In this document: positions 34,301 to 46,599 of the stretch, in pieces | How the letters are laid out: every line of letters begins with the position of its first letter | How positions within the stretch are numbered: the stretch's first letter is position 1 | Origin: Pyrus communis | Lineage: Eukaryota > Streptophyta > Magnoliopsida > Rosales > Rosaceae | DNA: 64,000 nucleotides | Assembly (NCBI RefSeq): GCF_963583255.1 | Contig: NC_084817.1 | Coordinates: 18,333,989-18,397,988 of the forward strand | Direction of reading: 5' to 3' | Notes under the pieces: model-generated | Database searches by the model: none | The model's input: the letters and a program-made list of their open reading frames with translations, nothing else | What the model was told of the DNA's origin: nothing | Program-made: the position numbers and the translations under genes

Positions 34301-35953
34301 AAGGCAGGCTTGGAATGCAAGGCTTAAGCTGGATCAGGGGAAAGCGATACGTATAAGGTGTGAAAAACGAGGCAGCTGATGAGAGGCCCTGAGAGATTTT
34401 CTGAGATTGTAATATTGGCGTTTGGCAAGATGCAGATCGATGAGAGGCCATGGCCAGCTACATGCTGCTTGGGAATCAAGGCTGAGAGAAAGTTGATGAT
34501 ACGTATATTAGGGTGTCCGGAAAGGGAGGCTTGTGCACTTTAAGTAAAGACGACAACAGCTGGTCACGTGATCCAATGCCATCGAAAGCAGGCCAAGCCT
34601 TGAGCTTTAAGCATGTTTGTCATCTAGTAAACTTCGTCGGAGTAGTGTCTGCATTACTGTGTGTTGGTTTATTTGGAAGCGGAGATGTAGTAGGGTATTT
34701 GACAGTAACTTCCTTATTTCTCACCTTCCAGTTATATTGGACTTCTTAGAGGCTTGGATAAATGCTAAAAATCTGCTACTGGGAGACCCATTGGAAGTCA
34801 AGTTCGCTTATCTTTACTTCGAAACCTTTCTCGATTCGCCTACATATTAAATAAGGAAAAAAAAAAAAAAAAAGAGAAGTCGACTAAGCAAACAACACAA
34901 CCTCTTTCGCCTTCAACGGAGCCAGGGCAGGCTTCAAATGCTGCCATTTCATCTGAGAAGAGCAGCACAGTTATACCCACGGGGACCCGTTTGTGGAGGA
35001 AGGTGCCATAACATAACTAATGTCTTTGTAACCAGAACCCTAGCCAGTTGTGGCTCTGGTTCACATGGCATGGGGATCAGCCTCAACAAAACATTCTAAT
35101 TAGCAGTTCCCATGCATACAGCTTCCCCCCAATGCTCTTAAAATTTTGAAATTTGGCATGATAGTTAATCTCCCAACTCTCGCAAAGTGGTAAGCCCTAT
35201 AGGCATGATAGTTAATAACAATGACATAGATTGTAATTTATTAAAAACGAACCAAACCAGTGGGTGTAAAAAATGTGGTTGTTACATCTGTGTGAGATCA
35301 TACTTTTTCTTTATTCTTTGTTTGAAAATTGTGTACTTATTCCATGTATTTTTATATTGCAATGCATATATTTTGTAACTTACATCACTTATTCAGTTAT
35401 TCTTTCCATTTCATAAACTCAAGCCAGATCTTTATTTTATATGGTTCAATTCATTGTCAGATAAAATATGTCATGCATTGAACTTTACACACTCTTATCA
35501 TGTTTCCTTTTCTTCTGCTTCTTTTTCTTTAGAGAGAGAGAGAAAGAGAGAGTATATGCATGTAATTATGTGTGATACAATTTAATAACAATACTTTTTT
35601 AGAGCTGTAAAAATATAAAGGAAAAAATTCTTATAGAAGTGCTTATAATAGTGGTTTCATATTGTATAGTCTTTTGTATTTGTCTACATTAATACGAACT
35701 GTGTTCGGGCACATGTAGGACTTGTTAGAGTATGATCATAAAACCAAAATCGTTAGGCCGGCTATTAGGATTTAGTTGGTACAGAAAAGTCTCAAGAGAG
35801 GGGTACTAATCTTACAGATGTGCGGATTATTTTGAAGTATGAATGTTGGCTTGAACACTTAGTATTGAACAAAGAAACATAGTTGGTTTGTATATGAATT
35901 CTAATAGGAGAATTACATGAGTGTTGGTAATAAATATAATATATAGATTTATA

Positions 35954-35956
<3 letters not shown>

Positions 35957-35987
<31 letters not shown>
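35957..35987 (+). repeat. (TG)n microsatellite
   Basis: About 15 uninterrupted TG units. Confidence 0.95.
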
Positions 35988-35990
<3 letters not shown>

Positions 35991-36128
35991 GTCTCTGCTT
36001 CTATAAAGATACACTTAATTTCTAACCCGAGAGCCTATTATTGGTTAAGCATTAAGCTTTTGTCAGAGAGGAGAAGGAACGGGATTGTATTTGATCATAC
36101 ATCGTCATCATCAAATCAAATTGATAAA

Positions 36129-36715
36129 CTTTATAGGCCCAACATGGTCTACTACCAATATTACCAAATTGTCCTAAATCACCTATTACTAGGTTTTGAT
36201 TTTTATCACAAAATGCATTAGTGATATTAGGGGTGGAATCTCCTTGAGTTGTATATTATTTTGTCATATGCTCAACGTGGGATTCTATTCGCAACACGCC
36301 TCTTCACGAGTCACCTCACACGGGATCATACAGGAAACCTATTCCCACATAATGAACTGGTCAAATCATTATACTTGAGCTAATGCCAATCTTTTTTAGA
36401 GTCCAATCAGTCAATAGTTAGTCGCTAGAGCCAACGCCAATGTTTTCAAAGGCCCAACTTAAAGGAAGCACATTCGAGTCCAGTAACTCAAGCTTCTAAC
36501 GTGTAGAGAGAATAGCTTGCTCTGATAACATAATAAATGTTATAGGCCCATCATGTACACTAACAATATCACTGATATTGACGCAACTTAACTACCTATT
36601 ACTAGGTGTTAGGTTTTATCTTAATGAGCCTTGATGATATTAGGAGTTAAATCTTCCATATATATGTTGTGTATTATTTTATTATATACCCGATGTAAAA
36701 TTCTATTCTCCAACA
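36129..36715 (-). mobile_element. TRIM-like small LTR element, minus strand (587 bp)
   Basis: Two related direct repeats, 36129-36296 and 36538-36715, share TTATAGGCCCA, ACCTATTACTAGGT, TGATATTAGG, GTATATTATTTTG-type text and an end TTCTATTC..CAACA. On the minus strand the right copy is the 5' LTR (TGTTGGAGAATAG...CCTATAACA), and the inner sequence includes TGTTATCAGAGC (36530-36519), one base off the initiator-methionine primer site. A purine-rich GTGAAGAGGCG precedes the left LTR. There is no coding frame. The LTRs are well diverged and no target duplication remains. Confidence 0.75.
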
Positions 36716-37229
36716 CAATTTTTACAAGTTAGTTTTCTTTCATATGGATAGGTAGCTTATAAGAGTTTATGAGTTTATGGTTTATTAACTACCTCAGAAA
36801 AGATCATATGTTGAATATCATACATGAGTACTGTCAATTGGGTCTTTATACATTACAATATTGATATTTTTCCTTTAAAGAAAGGGGATAATATAGGTTT
36901 ACATAATGGATCCATCATAATTAGTATTAAACTCAACACAAATATTAAAAGGTCTTTATTATTATTAAAGCTTTAGTCGAATCTAAGATTTTCCACATAT
37001 ATACAATTAAGAAATACCATTAAACTATAGTATTGTTAACTCAAATATCATGAATTCAGCTCAATTGTTTTAGCAAAATAAATAATTGAACATGTTTAGC
37101 TCAATTTTCCTTGATGGAGTTTTATTTGACTATGCTGAGCTAATTTTAGTTTATCTTGATTAAGGCTTGAGTTCAAGTTTGGGTTAATCTCAAGCTATAT
37201 AAGCCTAACATAGTCTAGTGATATACTAA

Positions 37230-37659
37230 TAATGACCCAAAGACATCAGGATTCAAGGGAATTCATAGATCATCATGAACCACAAAAATAGTTTCATTTT
37301 ATCAGGATAATCATCATTGGATTCCCTGAACCTTTCTAAAAATGATTCATGGATTGGCTGATAAAGATATTCTGCATTGGTCCCAAGAGACGAAAACAGA
37401 CCCTAAACCAATTTGGTAACTCTTTTAGAGTATGAAGGCAAAGCTGAATAAACCATGTGTGGGAATATCAGATAATTTGAAAACATAATACAATATCCCA
37501 CGCTTTTTGGTAATTCCAAAAGTTATACCTCGAGGCCTACAACTATAGCCTGAGCAATCCCTCTATTAGAATTTTCATTCAACTTAGTCGCAGGTGAGAA
37601 CATCATCACATGCCTCATGGTATTAACTATCTGATATTTTGTTTGTCCATCAATGCTCC
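37230..37659 (-). mobile_element. Endogenous pararetrovirus-like fragment, left of the Gypsy insertion
   Basis: On the minus strand the sequence immediately beside the Gypsy element stays open with IDGQTKYQIVNTMRHVMMFS and then breaks at stops. The reading frame lines up with the frame at the other side of the Gypsy insertion once one copy of the 5-bp duplication is removed, so both sides were one sequence. I take it as a decayed polyprotein segment after the movement domain, possibly coat-protein region. That assignment is weak. The left limit is a guess. Confidence 0.45.
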
Positions 37660-38448
37660 TGTAAACACGAATTTCCTATGACAAATGAGACAAGAACACG
37701 TGTACAAAATAAATGATTTGTATTAATGAATTTGTAGGGTTACAATCTCTTTACAACTTGATCCTCCGATTAGATCTCCGAAATGTAAGATGTGTGATGT
37801 AAGGGTTGTTGATCTAAGGGTCACGATGACTTGATCTTGGATAAACAATTGCCTCAAGGATTTGACTTGTAGCGAAGGAAGAATTGGCACGTGTGGTGGT
37901 GCTTGTTGATTCTTCAAAGGCTTCAACGAAGAACATAGAGTGCTTTCTAAATTCTTAGGAGTCTTTGGGAATTTGAGAATTTGGATGCTTGAGAGCTTTA
38001 GATTTTCAAAGCTTTAGCGTTTGGGTTTGAAATGATTTTCTGGCTCCCTTTATTTTGTCTTGGAGCCTTGTATTTATAGACTTCCCAATCCTTGCCTATA
38101 GACGGATTTGACCTTGATTGTGAGCTTGATTAGTTGACGAAAGAACCATGACTTGATTTGTGGCTTGGCTAGTGGTTTGTTTCCATCAGTCAATTAATAA
38201 ACCAATTATTTAATTTAAATAAAATCAAATAATCAATCTTGCCCAATTTGACATTTCTATTTGTTTTAATTTAAATTAATTAATATGTTTAATCTAAATT
38301 AAAATCAAATATTAATTTCCGCCAATCATTGACATGTGCCCTTGATGACTCTTCCGGTCTTGATGAGTTATATGCCATGTAAGCCCTCGCATACCAAAAT
38401 TTGATGTGTTTGGTGATCATTTATTTCACCGAAATTTCGATATCTACA
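37660..38448 (-). repeat. 3' LTR of the Gypsy-type element (789 bp)
   Basis: Minus-strand ends TGTAGATATCGAAATTTCGG and ...TGTTTACA. It aligns over its whole length with 48864-49671, including the shared CTTGTATTTATAGACTTC TATA-like text and the AATTAAATAATTGGTTTATT-type AT block. Confidence 0.93.
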
Positions 38449-38462
38449 AATTCCCCCACTTT
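38449..38462 (-). other. Polypurine tract of the Gypsy-type element
   Basis: On the minus strand AAAGTGGGGGAATT directly precedes the 3' LTR, as required for plus-strand priming. This fixes the orientation. Confidence 0.85.
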
Positions 38463-38592
38463 AAGGCGCGTTGTATGCATGTGCATGTCACATGTAGAAT
38501 GTGTTTTGAAGTCCCTCGCATAGTGAATGTATTTGACCATTATGCTTTGAAGTCCTTTAACTTCCCTCAACGTAGATGTCGATTCAAGGGCC

Positions 38593-39340
38593 GTCGAGAC
38601 TTGATCTTGAATTAGGCTAAAAGTTTCTTCAAGGGCTGTCAAGGCTTGGTCTTGAATGAAACGGGACCACAAGGAGTTTCACGTGGCTGGTAATCTTCGG
38701 CTTTAGTAGTGGATGAGTTGGCACATGCTTGTTGTGCTTGTTGATTCTCCATGAGCTTGATGAAGAACACGAGTGTTTGCTTTGGCCAAAGAGCTTTATG
38801 GTTTCCTCCAAAGCTTTGGCTTTGCTTTTCTTCGAGGCCACACTTGATCCAAGGGTGGTGGACACTTGTTCTTGAATCGGACTTGTGATTTCTTCACCGG
38901 GCCGTCGAGGCTTGATCTTGAATGCAATTGGACCACACATGGTTTCATGTGGTGGGTGGTCTTCGACTTTGGTGGTGGATGAATCGGTACGTGTACTTGT
39001 TGTGCTTGTTGACTCTCCACGAGCTCAATGAAGAACACAAGTGTTTGTTTTGGCCATAGAGCTTTCTAGAGTCAAATTTGATTCAAGGGTGGCGCATACT
39101 TGTCCTTGAATTAGACTTATGATCAAGGGCTGTCAAGGCTTGATCTTGAACAAATCGGGGCCACGAGTAATGTCACGTGGTTGGTGATCTTCGACTTTGT
39201 GAGATGAATCGGCACGTATTTGTTGTGCTTGTTGATTCTCCACAAGCTTGATGAAGAACACGATTGTTTGGGTGTTTGAGAGATTTCTGGATGTACAGGG
39301 CTTCGACTTCCTTTTCCTCTCCCCACTTATGAAGGAGTGC
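38593..39340. repeat. Three tandem LTR-like units inside the Gypsy-type element
   Basis: Anchors GTTGTGCTTG at 38731, 38999 and 39222 give spacings of 268 and 223 bp. Each unit has a GTCAAGGCTTGATCTTGAA-type start, a GTGGTTGGTGATCTTCGAC-type block and TTGATTCTCCACGAGCTTGA. Parts of each unit resemble the element's own LTR (TTGGCACGTG, TGCTTGTTGATTCTCC, GAAGAACA), so the block may come from a related LTR. Confidence 0.8.
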
Positions 39341-40429
39341 CTAGTATATATAGGCAAAGAATTAGGCTTGATTTGAAATACCCAATTGGAGCATTAGGCT
39401 CACCTTGGTCTTTTATTTTGAACCCCTTGGATCGGTGTGCCTCTATCATGTCGTTGGATTCCTTAGTATTGACGCGTGATGATGGAGGAACCAGCACATG
39501 TAGGTGGTGCGACTTGAAAACTTGTATGGCAAATGTATTTTTTTTATACCATGCTAAACGTTGATACCAATCTTAGTACCAATCAGTGCATTTTCTTTCT
39601 TTCTTTCTTCACCATGACTATTAGTGCATATTTTTGGAAGACCAATTGAGCATTAGACAGCTTCTCCAATAACATTTTATATGGCAAGAAATCCCATATT
39701 TCCCTTAATATGCCTTCAACCAAATCAGCGAGCTAGGTCCACTCTTGTAATCTCTTTTGGTAAGAAGCCACGCAAGTATTAAGCATCTGATTTTGTGATC
39801 ATATAGCCTATGCAGGCAAGTAACTATTTGTGCAGCTTGTATTGCTTTGACTAATTTGAGACAAAATGGGTACTAAATTTGGGAATTATTAACTTTTCCC
39901 TTGTGTGGCCTGCACTCCAAACGAGTAACTAAGAATGACTACATAACCAATGTGATTATTCTCTACAAAAAAAAAAAATTTCCAATAATCCTCTGATCAT
40001 GAATGATCAAACAAGCAGAGTATCCCCATGACTGGTGGTATTTGGCTTTGATTTTCCATATCCAAATTAGCAAGAATGGATCTAATAATCAATGCGATTG
40101 TCAATTTTCTTCCTTTATCTCTGCACGGACTGGAGTCACCATCGCCGTCAGCTGTTGTGCTTCCTCCATGAGCCTCGACAATGCTCACCGAGCCCGTCTT
40201 GACACGATCACGGTGGTCTTCTCCAATTGGTCTGCTTTATCGATGGATGTAGGTACGAAGGTGCAAGTACGACCGCGTTCATCTCCATTGTCACGAGCCC
40301 ACTGTCCCGAAGAAGATCAATCATGCCATTCCATCGGTTCCATGCTAAGCCATGCGGCAACGCCGAACTATTTTCTTTCTGTTGGAACCAAAATGTATCA
40401 CTTCTAATTTTCATTAATTACTTAATTAA

Positions 40430-40550
40430 GGGAAGTGTTATTAGCACTCTTAAAATCTAATTCTACATTCCTCACAAGTGTATTTTTCTTTCTAATTATA
40501 GAAAGTTTAGAGTGCAAAATGAGATTTTTGGAGTGTCAATAACAATTCCC
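40430..40550. mobile_element. MITE of 121 bp flanked by TTAATTAA
   Basis: The left end GGGAAGTGTTATTAGCACTC and the reverse-complemented right end GGGAATTGTTATTGACACTC match at 16 of 20 positions, and the pairing continues inward (AAAATCTAATTCTACA against AAAATCTCATTTTGCA). TTAATTAA flanks both sides (40422-40429, 40551-40558). Because that sequence is palindromic, the duplication length and superfamily are uncertain. Confidence 0.75.
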
Positions 40551-41442
40551 TTAATTAAATATATAAAAATAATATAAAATTTTCCAACACTTTTTTTTTT
40601 TTTTTAATCTTTTTATGTTGCAGGTTACCCCACGACAGGAATGTCAGGCTCGGCCGAGGCCCAGTGCCACCAGGACGGTTGTCCAGGGCCCAAATTTGAA
40701 AGGGACACACAAAAACAAAAAAAAAAATCCAAGTCCAGAGCCCAAATAAGGGTCTGGAGGGCAAGAGCCCAAGTTTGACAAAAGATGAAAAAAGACCCAG
40801 GTTTTGGGCATAACACCTAAAAAAAAAAAATGCAAACAAACATAAGAAGGACCACTCAGTCCCTAATTAACCCTAACTTCGTAATACATACACCCTTTTC
40901 CCGATTCCCCACCCCAATTCCCCTACTGGCCTGCCATCCCTGACTCCCTTTTCTTTTCTCCCAATTCCATTAGCTGCAAGTGAGTGATTTATTATTTCCT
41001 GAGTTGGCAACTGCAAGCTGCTGCTCAGCTAGACAGGCCCCTCCTTCTCAACTCAACGCCATTCACCATTGGCTGTAAGTGCATTCACCAACCCTTTTGA
41101 GTTTTGAGGTAAACTAATTTTTAAAATTTGAATTATCAATTCATAATTTAATATAAAATTTTGCAAGTGACATAGAATTATATGATAATTGATGTATAGA
41201 ATTGTTGTTGTTGATGAATTGAATTCTTGATTAATTGCATTATTTTATTTCATTTCAAACCCAAATTTTAGGTTAAATTTTATCAATTTTTATAATATGT
41301 TAGACTATGTGTTAGTGCTTTTATAATATATAATAGATGTTAGTGTTTTTATAATATATAATATGTGTTGGAATGATAATTTTGATAGGAAATTTTTGTT
41401 ATATCATGTGTAGGTAATTTTTGCAAACAAATTATCAAAGCC

Positions 41443-44057
41443 ATGTCTTTTAGGAAACAACTCTCTGGTAATATGAAAAGGAAAAAAAAGGCAAAGCATA
41501 ACGAAATTGCCGAAAGTTTAAAAGGATCTCTTAATAAAAAATTTAAAAAAAATTCTATAAAGAATGAGTCGGTTGAAAATTTAAGAGAAAATGATGTTGC
41601 TGAAAAGTCACAAAATGTTGTTGGGGAGTCTCATGATCATGAAATTGGTGGTTATGTGGAGAAAGATGTTAATGACGAGTCTCAAGACCGTGAAAATGGT
41701 GGTGATTTAGAGGAAAATGTTGGTGATGATTCTCAAGACCATGAAAATGGTGGTGTGGATTTAAATGTTGATGATGGTCATAATGGTGTAGAGGAAAATA
41801 TTGAATCTCCTGAACCTATTTTCCATTTAAACATTTATGATCCAAGAGTTTGGGATGGTCTTAATGCAGAAATGATAGACTTACTTGTAGAAAATGGACT
41901 AATTCGAGAAACTAATCTCATTTATCCTAAGGACAAACTATCTAGAAAATTTTCCTCACACTACTATGATCGAAAATTACGAACGAGTGAAATTTATGAC
42001 AGGAAATGGCTCATGTACTCAAAAGAGTTGGACAAAGTCTTTTGCTTTTGCTGTAAATTGTTTAAAACAATTGCCTCAAAAAGTGAGTTAGCAAAAGATG
42101 GAATTAGTGATTGGAGACATCTTGGTGAGAAGCTTGACCAACATGAAAAGAGTAAGGAGCATCTCACTAATTTGAAAACTTGGGTTGGGTTGAAAAGTAG
42201 ATTGACAGAAAATTAGACAATTAACAAAGAATTTCAAATACGAATCAAGAAAGAGACAAATCATTGGAAACAAGTGATGCTTAGAATTATTGTTGTTGTG
42301 AAATGTTTTGCCACACATAATTTAGCATTTCATGGAACAAATGAAAGACCTTATGAAGACTAATGGCAACTTCTTAGGTTTACTTGAAATGATTGCGGAG
42401 TTTGATCCAATAATGCAAAAGCATTTTCGACTCATTGAGAATAAAGAGATTCATCATCACTATTTGAGCCATAAAATCCAAAATGAGTTGATAGCTACTT
42501 CAGCTTCAAAAGTCCAAACTGCAATCATTAAAAAGGTAAAAGAACCCAAATTTTTATTTTGTCATGCTTGATTGTACTCCTGATGCAAGTCATGTGGAAC
42601 AAATGACTTTAAGTTTGAGATGTATTGACTTGTCAAGTAGGTCAATAAATATAAGGGAGTATTTCTTGGGGTTTTTTAAGTGTGGAAGATACATCAGGAC
42701 AAGGACTTTTTAATGAGTTGCAAGATGTCCTAAAGTCTCTTGATTGATATTGATAATATGAGGGGACAAGGTTATGATAATGGATCTAACATGAGAGAGA
42801 AACACCAAGGTGTCCAGAAAAAATTGCTAGACATAAATCCCAGAGCCTTTTACATGTCATGTAGTTCTCATTGTCTTAATTTAATAGTTTGTGATATGGC
42901 TAGTTCATGTCTTAAAGAAAAATCTTATTTTGGAGCATGTCAATGCATATATATACGATGTTTTCCAACTCTACAAAGTGTAAGAATATTTTGCTTGAAC
43001 ATATTGATGGTTTAACTTTAAAGTCATTGTCAACTACTTGATGGGAAAGTCACATTGAAAGTGTTAAAGCAATTAAATCCCAAGTAGCGTAGGTCAAAAA
43101 TGTTTTGTTTAAGTTGGTGGAAATTACTGAGAATCCCCAATTGAGTAGGGATGCAGGATGTTTAGCATCAGGAGAGCTTTCAAGTTTTGATTTTGTATTA
43201 AGTTTGGTTATTTGGTATGACATTTTGTTGAAGATTAACATGGTGAGCACAAAATTACAATCTGAAGACTTGCATCTTGATGTTGCTATAAAGGCATTGG
43301 AAGCACTTGTTACGTTTTTTGAAAACTACAGAGAAACTGGTTTTGCTTTTTCCATGAGTGATGCTAAAGAAATTCCACATGATTCGGAAATTGACCTTAT
43401 TTTTCAAGCTAAATGCCATAAACCTAGAAAAAGACATCATGATGAAGTTGATGGTAATGAGAGGGAACAACAGTTTGCTGAAGAATCATTTAGAACATAT
43501 TATTTTCTTGTTATAGTGGATATTGTTCTTTCTCAACTGAAACACAGGTTTGAACAGTTAAAGGCTTTTGAATATATTTTTAACTTCTTGTTTGATGCAC
43601 CGAAGTTAATTTCATTGGATGATCAAGAGCTAAAAGAAAATTGTATAAATCTTGAAGCACATTTGAAACATGGAAATACCATGGATGTAGATGAGTCGAT
43701 TTATGTTCTGAATTACAGGTTTTGCAAATGATGTTACCTGAAGAAGCATTTCTCTTGAATAATCCTTGGATATCCATGGAAATAGCAAATTTTGTAAAAG
43801 AAACTGACATGTGTCCTAATGTCTTGATTGCTTGTCGTGTACTGTTAATTGTACCTGTGACCATGGCATTTGCAGAAAGAAGTTTTTCAAAATTGAAATT
43901 ATTAAAATCTTACTTGCGGACTACTATGACTCAAGATAGGGTAGATAGATTAACAATCTTATACATTGAAAATGATGAGATTGAAGACTTGGAGTATGAT
44001 GATATAATTGATGATTTTGCTTCAAAACATGTCAGAAGACAATTTCCTAAAGGTTGA
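41443..44057 (+). pseudogene. hAT transposase (TTF zinc-finger, DUF4371, dimerisation domain)
   Basis: The first open part (41443-42216) has a Lys-rich head, an Asp/Glu/Asn-rich repeat region (SQDHENGG type, about residues 60-110), and a TTF-type zinc finger (VFCFCCKLF ... DWRHLGEKLDQHEKSKEHL). It stops at 42214-42216. Later pieces in shifted frames carry [19 protein letters not shown] (DUF4371), the middle region with CHKPRKRHHDEVDG, and the C-terminal hAT dimerisation signature FAERSFSKLKLLKSYLRTTM near 43868-43927. Several stops and frame shifts make it inactive. The 41087-41442 region may include an intron or leader. Confidence 0.9.
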
Positions 44058-44181
44058 AATTTCAAGGAGCTTTGCTATGAGTGGTTGTACATTATTGTAC
44101 TTTTGATTGTTGGGGTTTAGGTACTATGTCCCCCTCGTTGTATATTTTCTCAAGTAATATAATTTGGGCATTAGGGCCTTG

Positions 44182-44197
44182 CCCCCCCCCCCCCCCC
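44182..44197 (+). repeat. Homopolymer run of 16 C
   Basis: Sixteen consecutive C near the right end of the hAT element. Confidence 0.9.
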
Positions 44198-45052
44198 AGC
44201 TTCGACTGGGTTCCAGCCCTCGTTAATTTTTTTTTTCTTTTAAACATATGTTTCCGTATTAAAAAAGGCACATTTTGAGCTTTCGCACTGGGCACCAAAA
44301 AACTCAAGACCGGCCCTGACGAATGCATGGTTTGGTTGTGAGCACAAAGCTAAAGTAACACTTCTGTGATGGCGGACATGATTTGACGATTCAATGGAGG
44401 CAACCTTGTTACTAGTTGCAACCGATACATATGCCCCGGTGAATGATCGTTGTAGCGAAGTGAGTTCCCTACAAAACAGCGACTGCTCTTATTGCTTGCT
44501 CCTTCTTGTTGCGTTCTAGGTCCGTTGCTGCGATTCACTGCAACCCCACTGCTTGCTACTGCTGCCCACTATGACTATGCTGGTGCTGCTACTGCCGCTG
44601 CACGCTTGATAACTGCTGCACACTGTAATTCTACTGTTTCCCGCTGCATCAATGTAGAGTTTGATGGGAATTCCAAACAAAGAAAAGAAAGCAGCATCGA
44701 CAAACTGAAGATGTCTCTAAGGCAAAAGCGTGCAACTCAGCCTTCTAATGTTGATATGCTTTCACACCCAGCACTTCCATGCTTTAGCCGTGCATAGCCC
44801 TTGCATCATGTGCCTTCAACTTTTGGAACAACTATGCCAAATGAATATGGAATTTGTAAGTGGGCCCTTACCTTACTTAGACATCACCATCCATATATAT
44901 ATATTATATATTTTATTGCAAATTGGTGCATATTTCTCATTCTTCTCTCCTTGCTTTCTTTTTTCGTTGTTTGCTTTTTTTTTTTTTTTTTTGAACTTTT
45001 TTTTTTAATATTCTATCATTTTGCTCCCATTTTTATGATTATTTTTTTTTAG

Positions 45053-45272
45053 AGAGAATTCTCGCCATATCCTCTTTGTGAGGATCCTAGGGATCCTTCA
45101 ATCACATTCGTTCATCGTATATCATGCGGCCAATTTTCGTCAAGTACTGTTTAATTCAATTTTAAATAAAAAAATTTACAATGATTTCTGACCGTATGAT
45201 ATACGATAAACGAATGTCATTGGAAGATCCCCAGGATCCTCACAAAGAGGATCCGGCGAGGATCCTCATTCT
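45053..45272. mobile_element. MITE with long terminal inverted repeats
   Basis: Left arm (45053-45144) and reverse-complemented right arm (45190-45272) share TCCTCTTTGTGAGGATCCT, CATTCGTT.ATCGTATATCAT and flanking text, so about 85 bases at each end fold back on each other around a 45-bp AT-rich loop. GGATCC and its variants recur. No convincing target duplication was identified. Confidence 0.8.
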
Positions 45273-45549
45273 AGTTTTCTTTGTAGGTGAATGCACTTTT
45301 CGGATTTCTACGTCGTCCACCTTGGATTCTAGTGTGTTTTGCCGCTCGAGCCTGGGTGTCATCTTCGAGCACAATTTCCAACTATATGTGGCGACTCCCT
45401 TTTTTTTTGGGTTTGTTACGGCTTTCGGCATTTGTTCTGTGCTGCCTACTACTACCAGTCACTATCTTATATCGCTATCGTTGCCTTCTATTATTGTTGT
45501 TATCTATTGTTGCAGGACTGTTGCTATGTTACCGTTGCAAAGTCATCAT

Positions 45550-46010
45550 TATAGAATCATCATTCCTGCTGCAAATGAGTTGCTGGAATGCACTGCCATT
45601 GCTGGACTGCACGCACTGCCACTGTTGCTAGGCTACACCCATTGTCGCTGCTGCAAGGGAGTTTGATGGACTGCACGCACTGCCACTGCTGCAAGGGACT
45701 CACTGGATTACACACATTGCCACAATGAAGGTTTCTTGCTACAAGAGGGGTTACTCACCGTAAGAGAAGCTGCTCAACGTAAGGGAGATTGTGCGTCACT
45801 AGAGAGACTGTTTGCTGCAAAGGAGTGTGCTCGCCACAAGAGAGTTTGACGTAGGATTGCACGCACTACCACAATGAATGATGCTTGCATTACCCCAAGG
45901 AATGATGCTTGCCGCAAGTGAGGTTGCTTGTTGTAAATGAGGCTGCTCACTGCAAGGGAGTCACTGGATTGCAATCACTACCATTATCTTCGAAGACGAA
46001 GATATATAGC
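45550..46010. repeat. Irregular CTGCAAGGGAGT-type repeats in the Gypsy-type element
   Basis: CACTGCCACTG(C/T)TGC, GGACTGCACGCACTGCCACTG and CTGCAAGGGAGT-like words recur about ten times with irregular spacing. Open frames here are by-products of the repeats. Confidence 0.65.
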
Positions 46011-46599
46011 TGACTACGAAGATGAGCCAATGTGAAGACAAACTATGATGCCTCTGTGATGACAAGCCTTGATGCCACTGTGAATAGGATAAAACGCCAC
46101 TACTTGCGATGACACATTGTTATGACAATAAGATGTGATACCGTTGTGAAGACCAGCTATGATGCCCCTGCTAGCTGCCATTGCTGCAAGTGCCGCCTAT
46201 GTGCCTGCACTGCCTCTAATGCACATTGCTTTTGCGACTAGATTGCCTCTATGACCACACTGCTTCCAAGACTCTCTGCCCCACATTGCTCTTACCATTT
46301 ACTCGTCTGTGGAAGACACCGATGTATTGAAGACATTTGAAGGCTTGCATCTTCATCTCAAAGGTTGGAACCCTTATTTTCATTTTGATTTGATTGAACT
46401 CGACATTCGTGTGGCCTACGTACCCTTTCGAAAAAAAAGATCAAGTCATAACTTAGTTCAAATTGTGTGTGTGTTTTTTTTTTCTTTTTTTTTTTGTGTC
46501 CTAACTTTTGCTTGAGTTGCCATTTTCGAGTTTTTAACTCAATGAATTTTTTATTCATTTTTTTTGTGTCGTATGCAGTTTATGTTCTTGCGGGCCAGA

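Larger units (their letters stand above)
30954..36128. other. Intergenic between Copia and TRIM, no supported gene
   Basis: AT-rich sequence with short frames only, one SINE (31221-31364), one GT microsatellite, an A-run at 34857-34873 and a GA-rich tract at 35532-35552. A tRNA-like stretch at about 32467-32525 (TTGCTCAAGTTGTTAAAAG, then GAGTCTTGTATTCGC) may be another decayed SINE. I see no protein domain. Confidence 0.5.
40645..44318 (+). mobile_element. hAT transposon, inactive, nested in the Gypsy-type element
   Basis: The ends match as imperfect inverted repeats: left CAGGCTCGGCCGAG with CCCAGTGCCACC inside, right (reverse complement) CAGGGCCGGTCTTGAG with GGTGCCCAGTGCG inside. Flanks are AGGAATGT (40637-40644) and ACGAATGC (44319-44326), an 8-bp duplication with 6 matches, as expected for hAT. 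It encodes a broken transposase of the TTF/ZMYM1-like group. Confidence 0.85.

Noticed and set aside
34513..34850. Two overlapping 77-78 residue frames
   Set aside because: No domain, no start context, and no splice-supported extension.
38629..39357. Overlapping minus-strand frames with SSSSSWRINKHN-like text
   Set aside because: The similar peptides come from the tandem LTR-like units, not from a gene family.
40003..40407. 134-residue plus-strand frame and its antisense partner
   Set aside because: Both strands stay open by base composition. Neither shows a domain, and the segment is inside the Gypsy-type element.
45181..45666. 161-residue frame
   Set aside because: It starts in a MITE arm and runs through CTGCAAG-type repeats, so it is a by-product of repeats.
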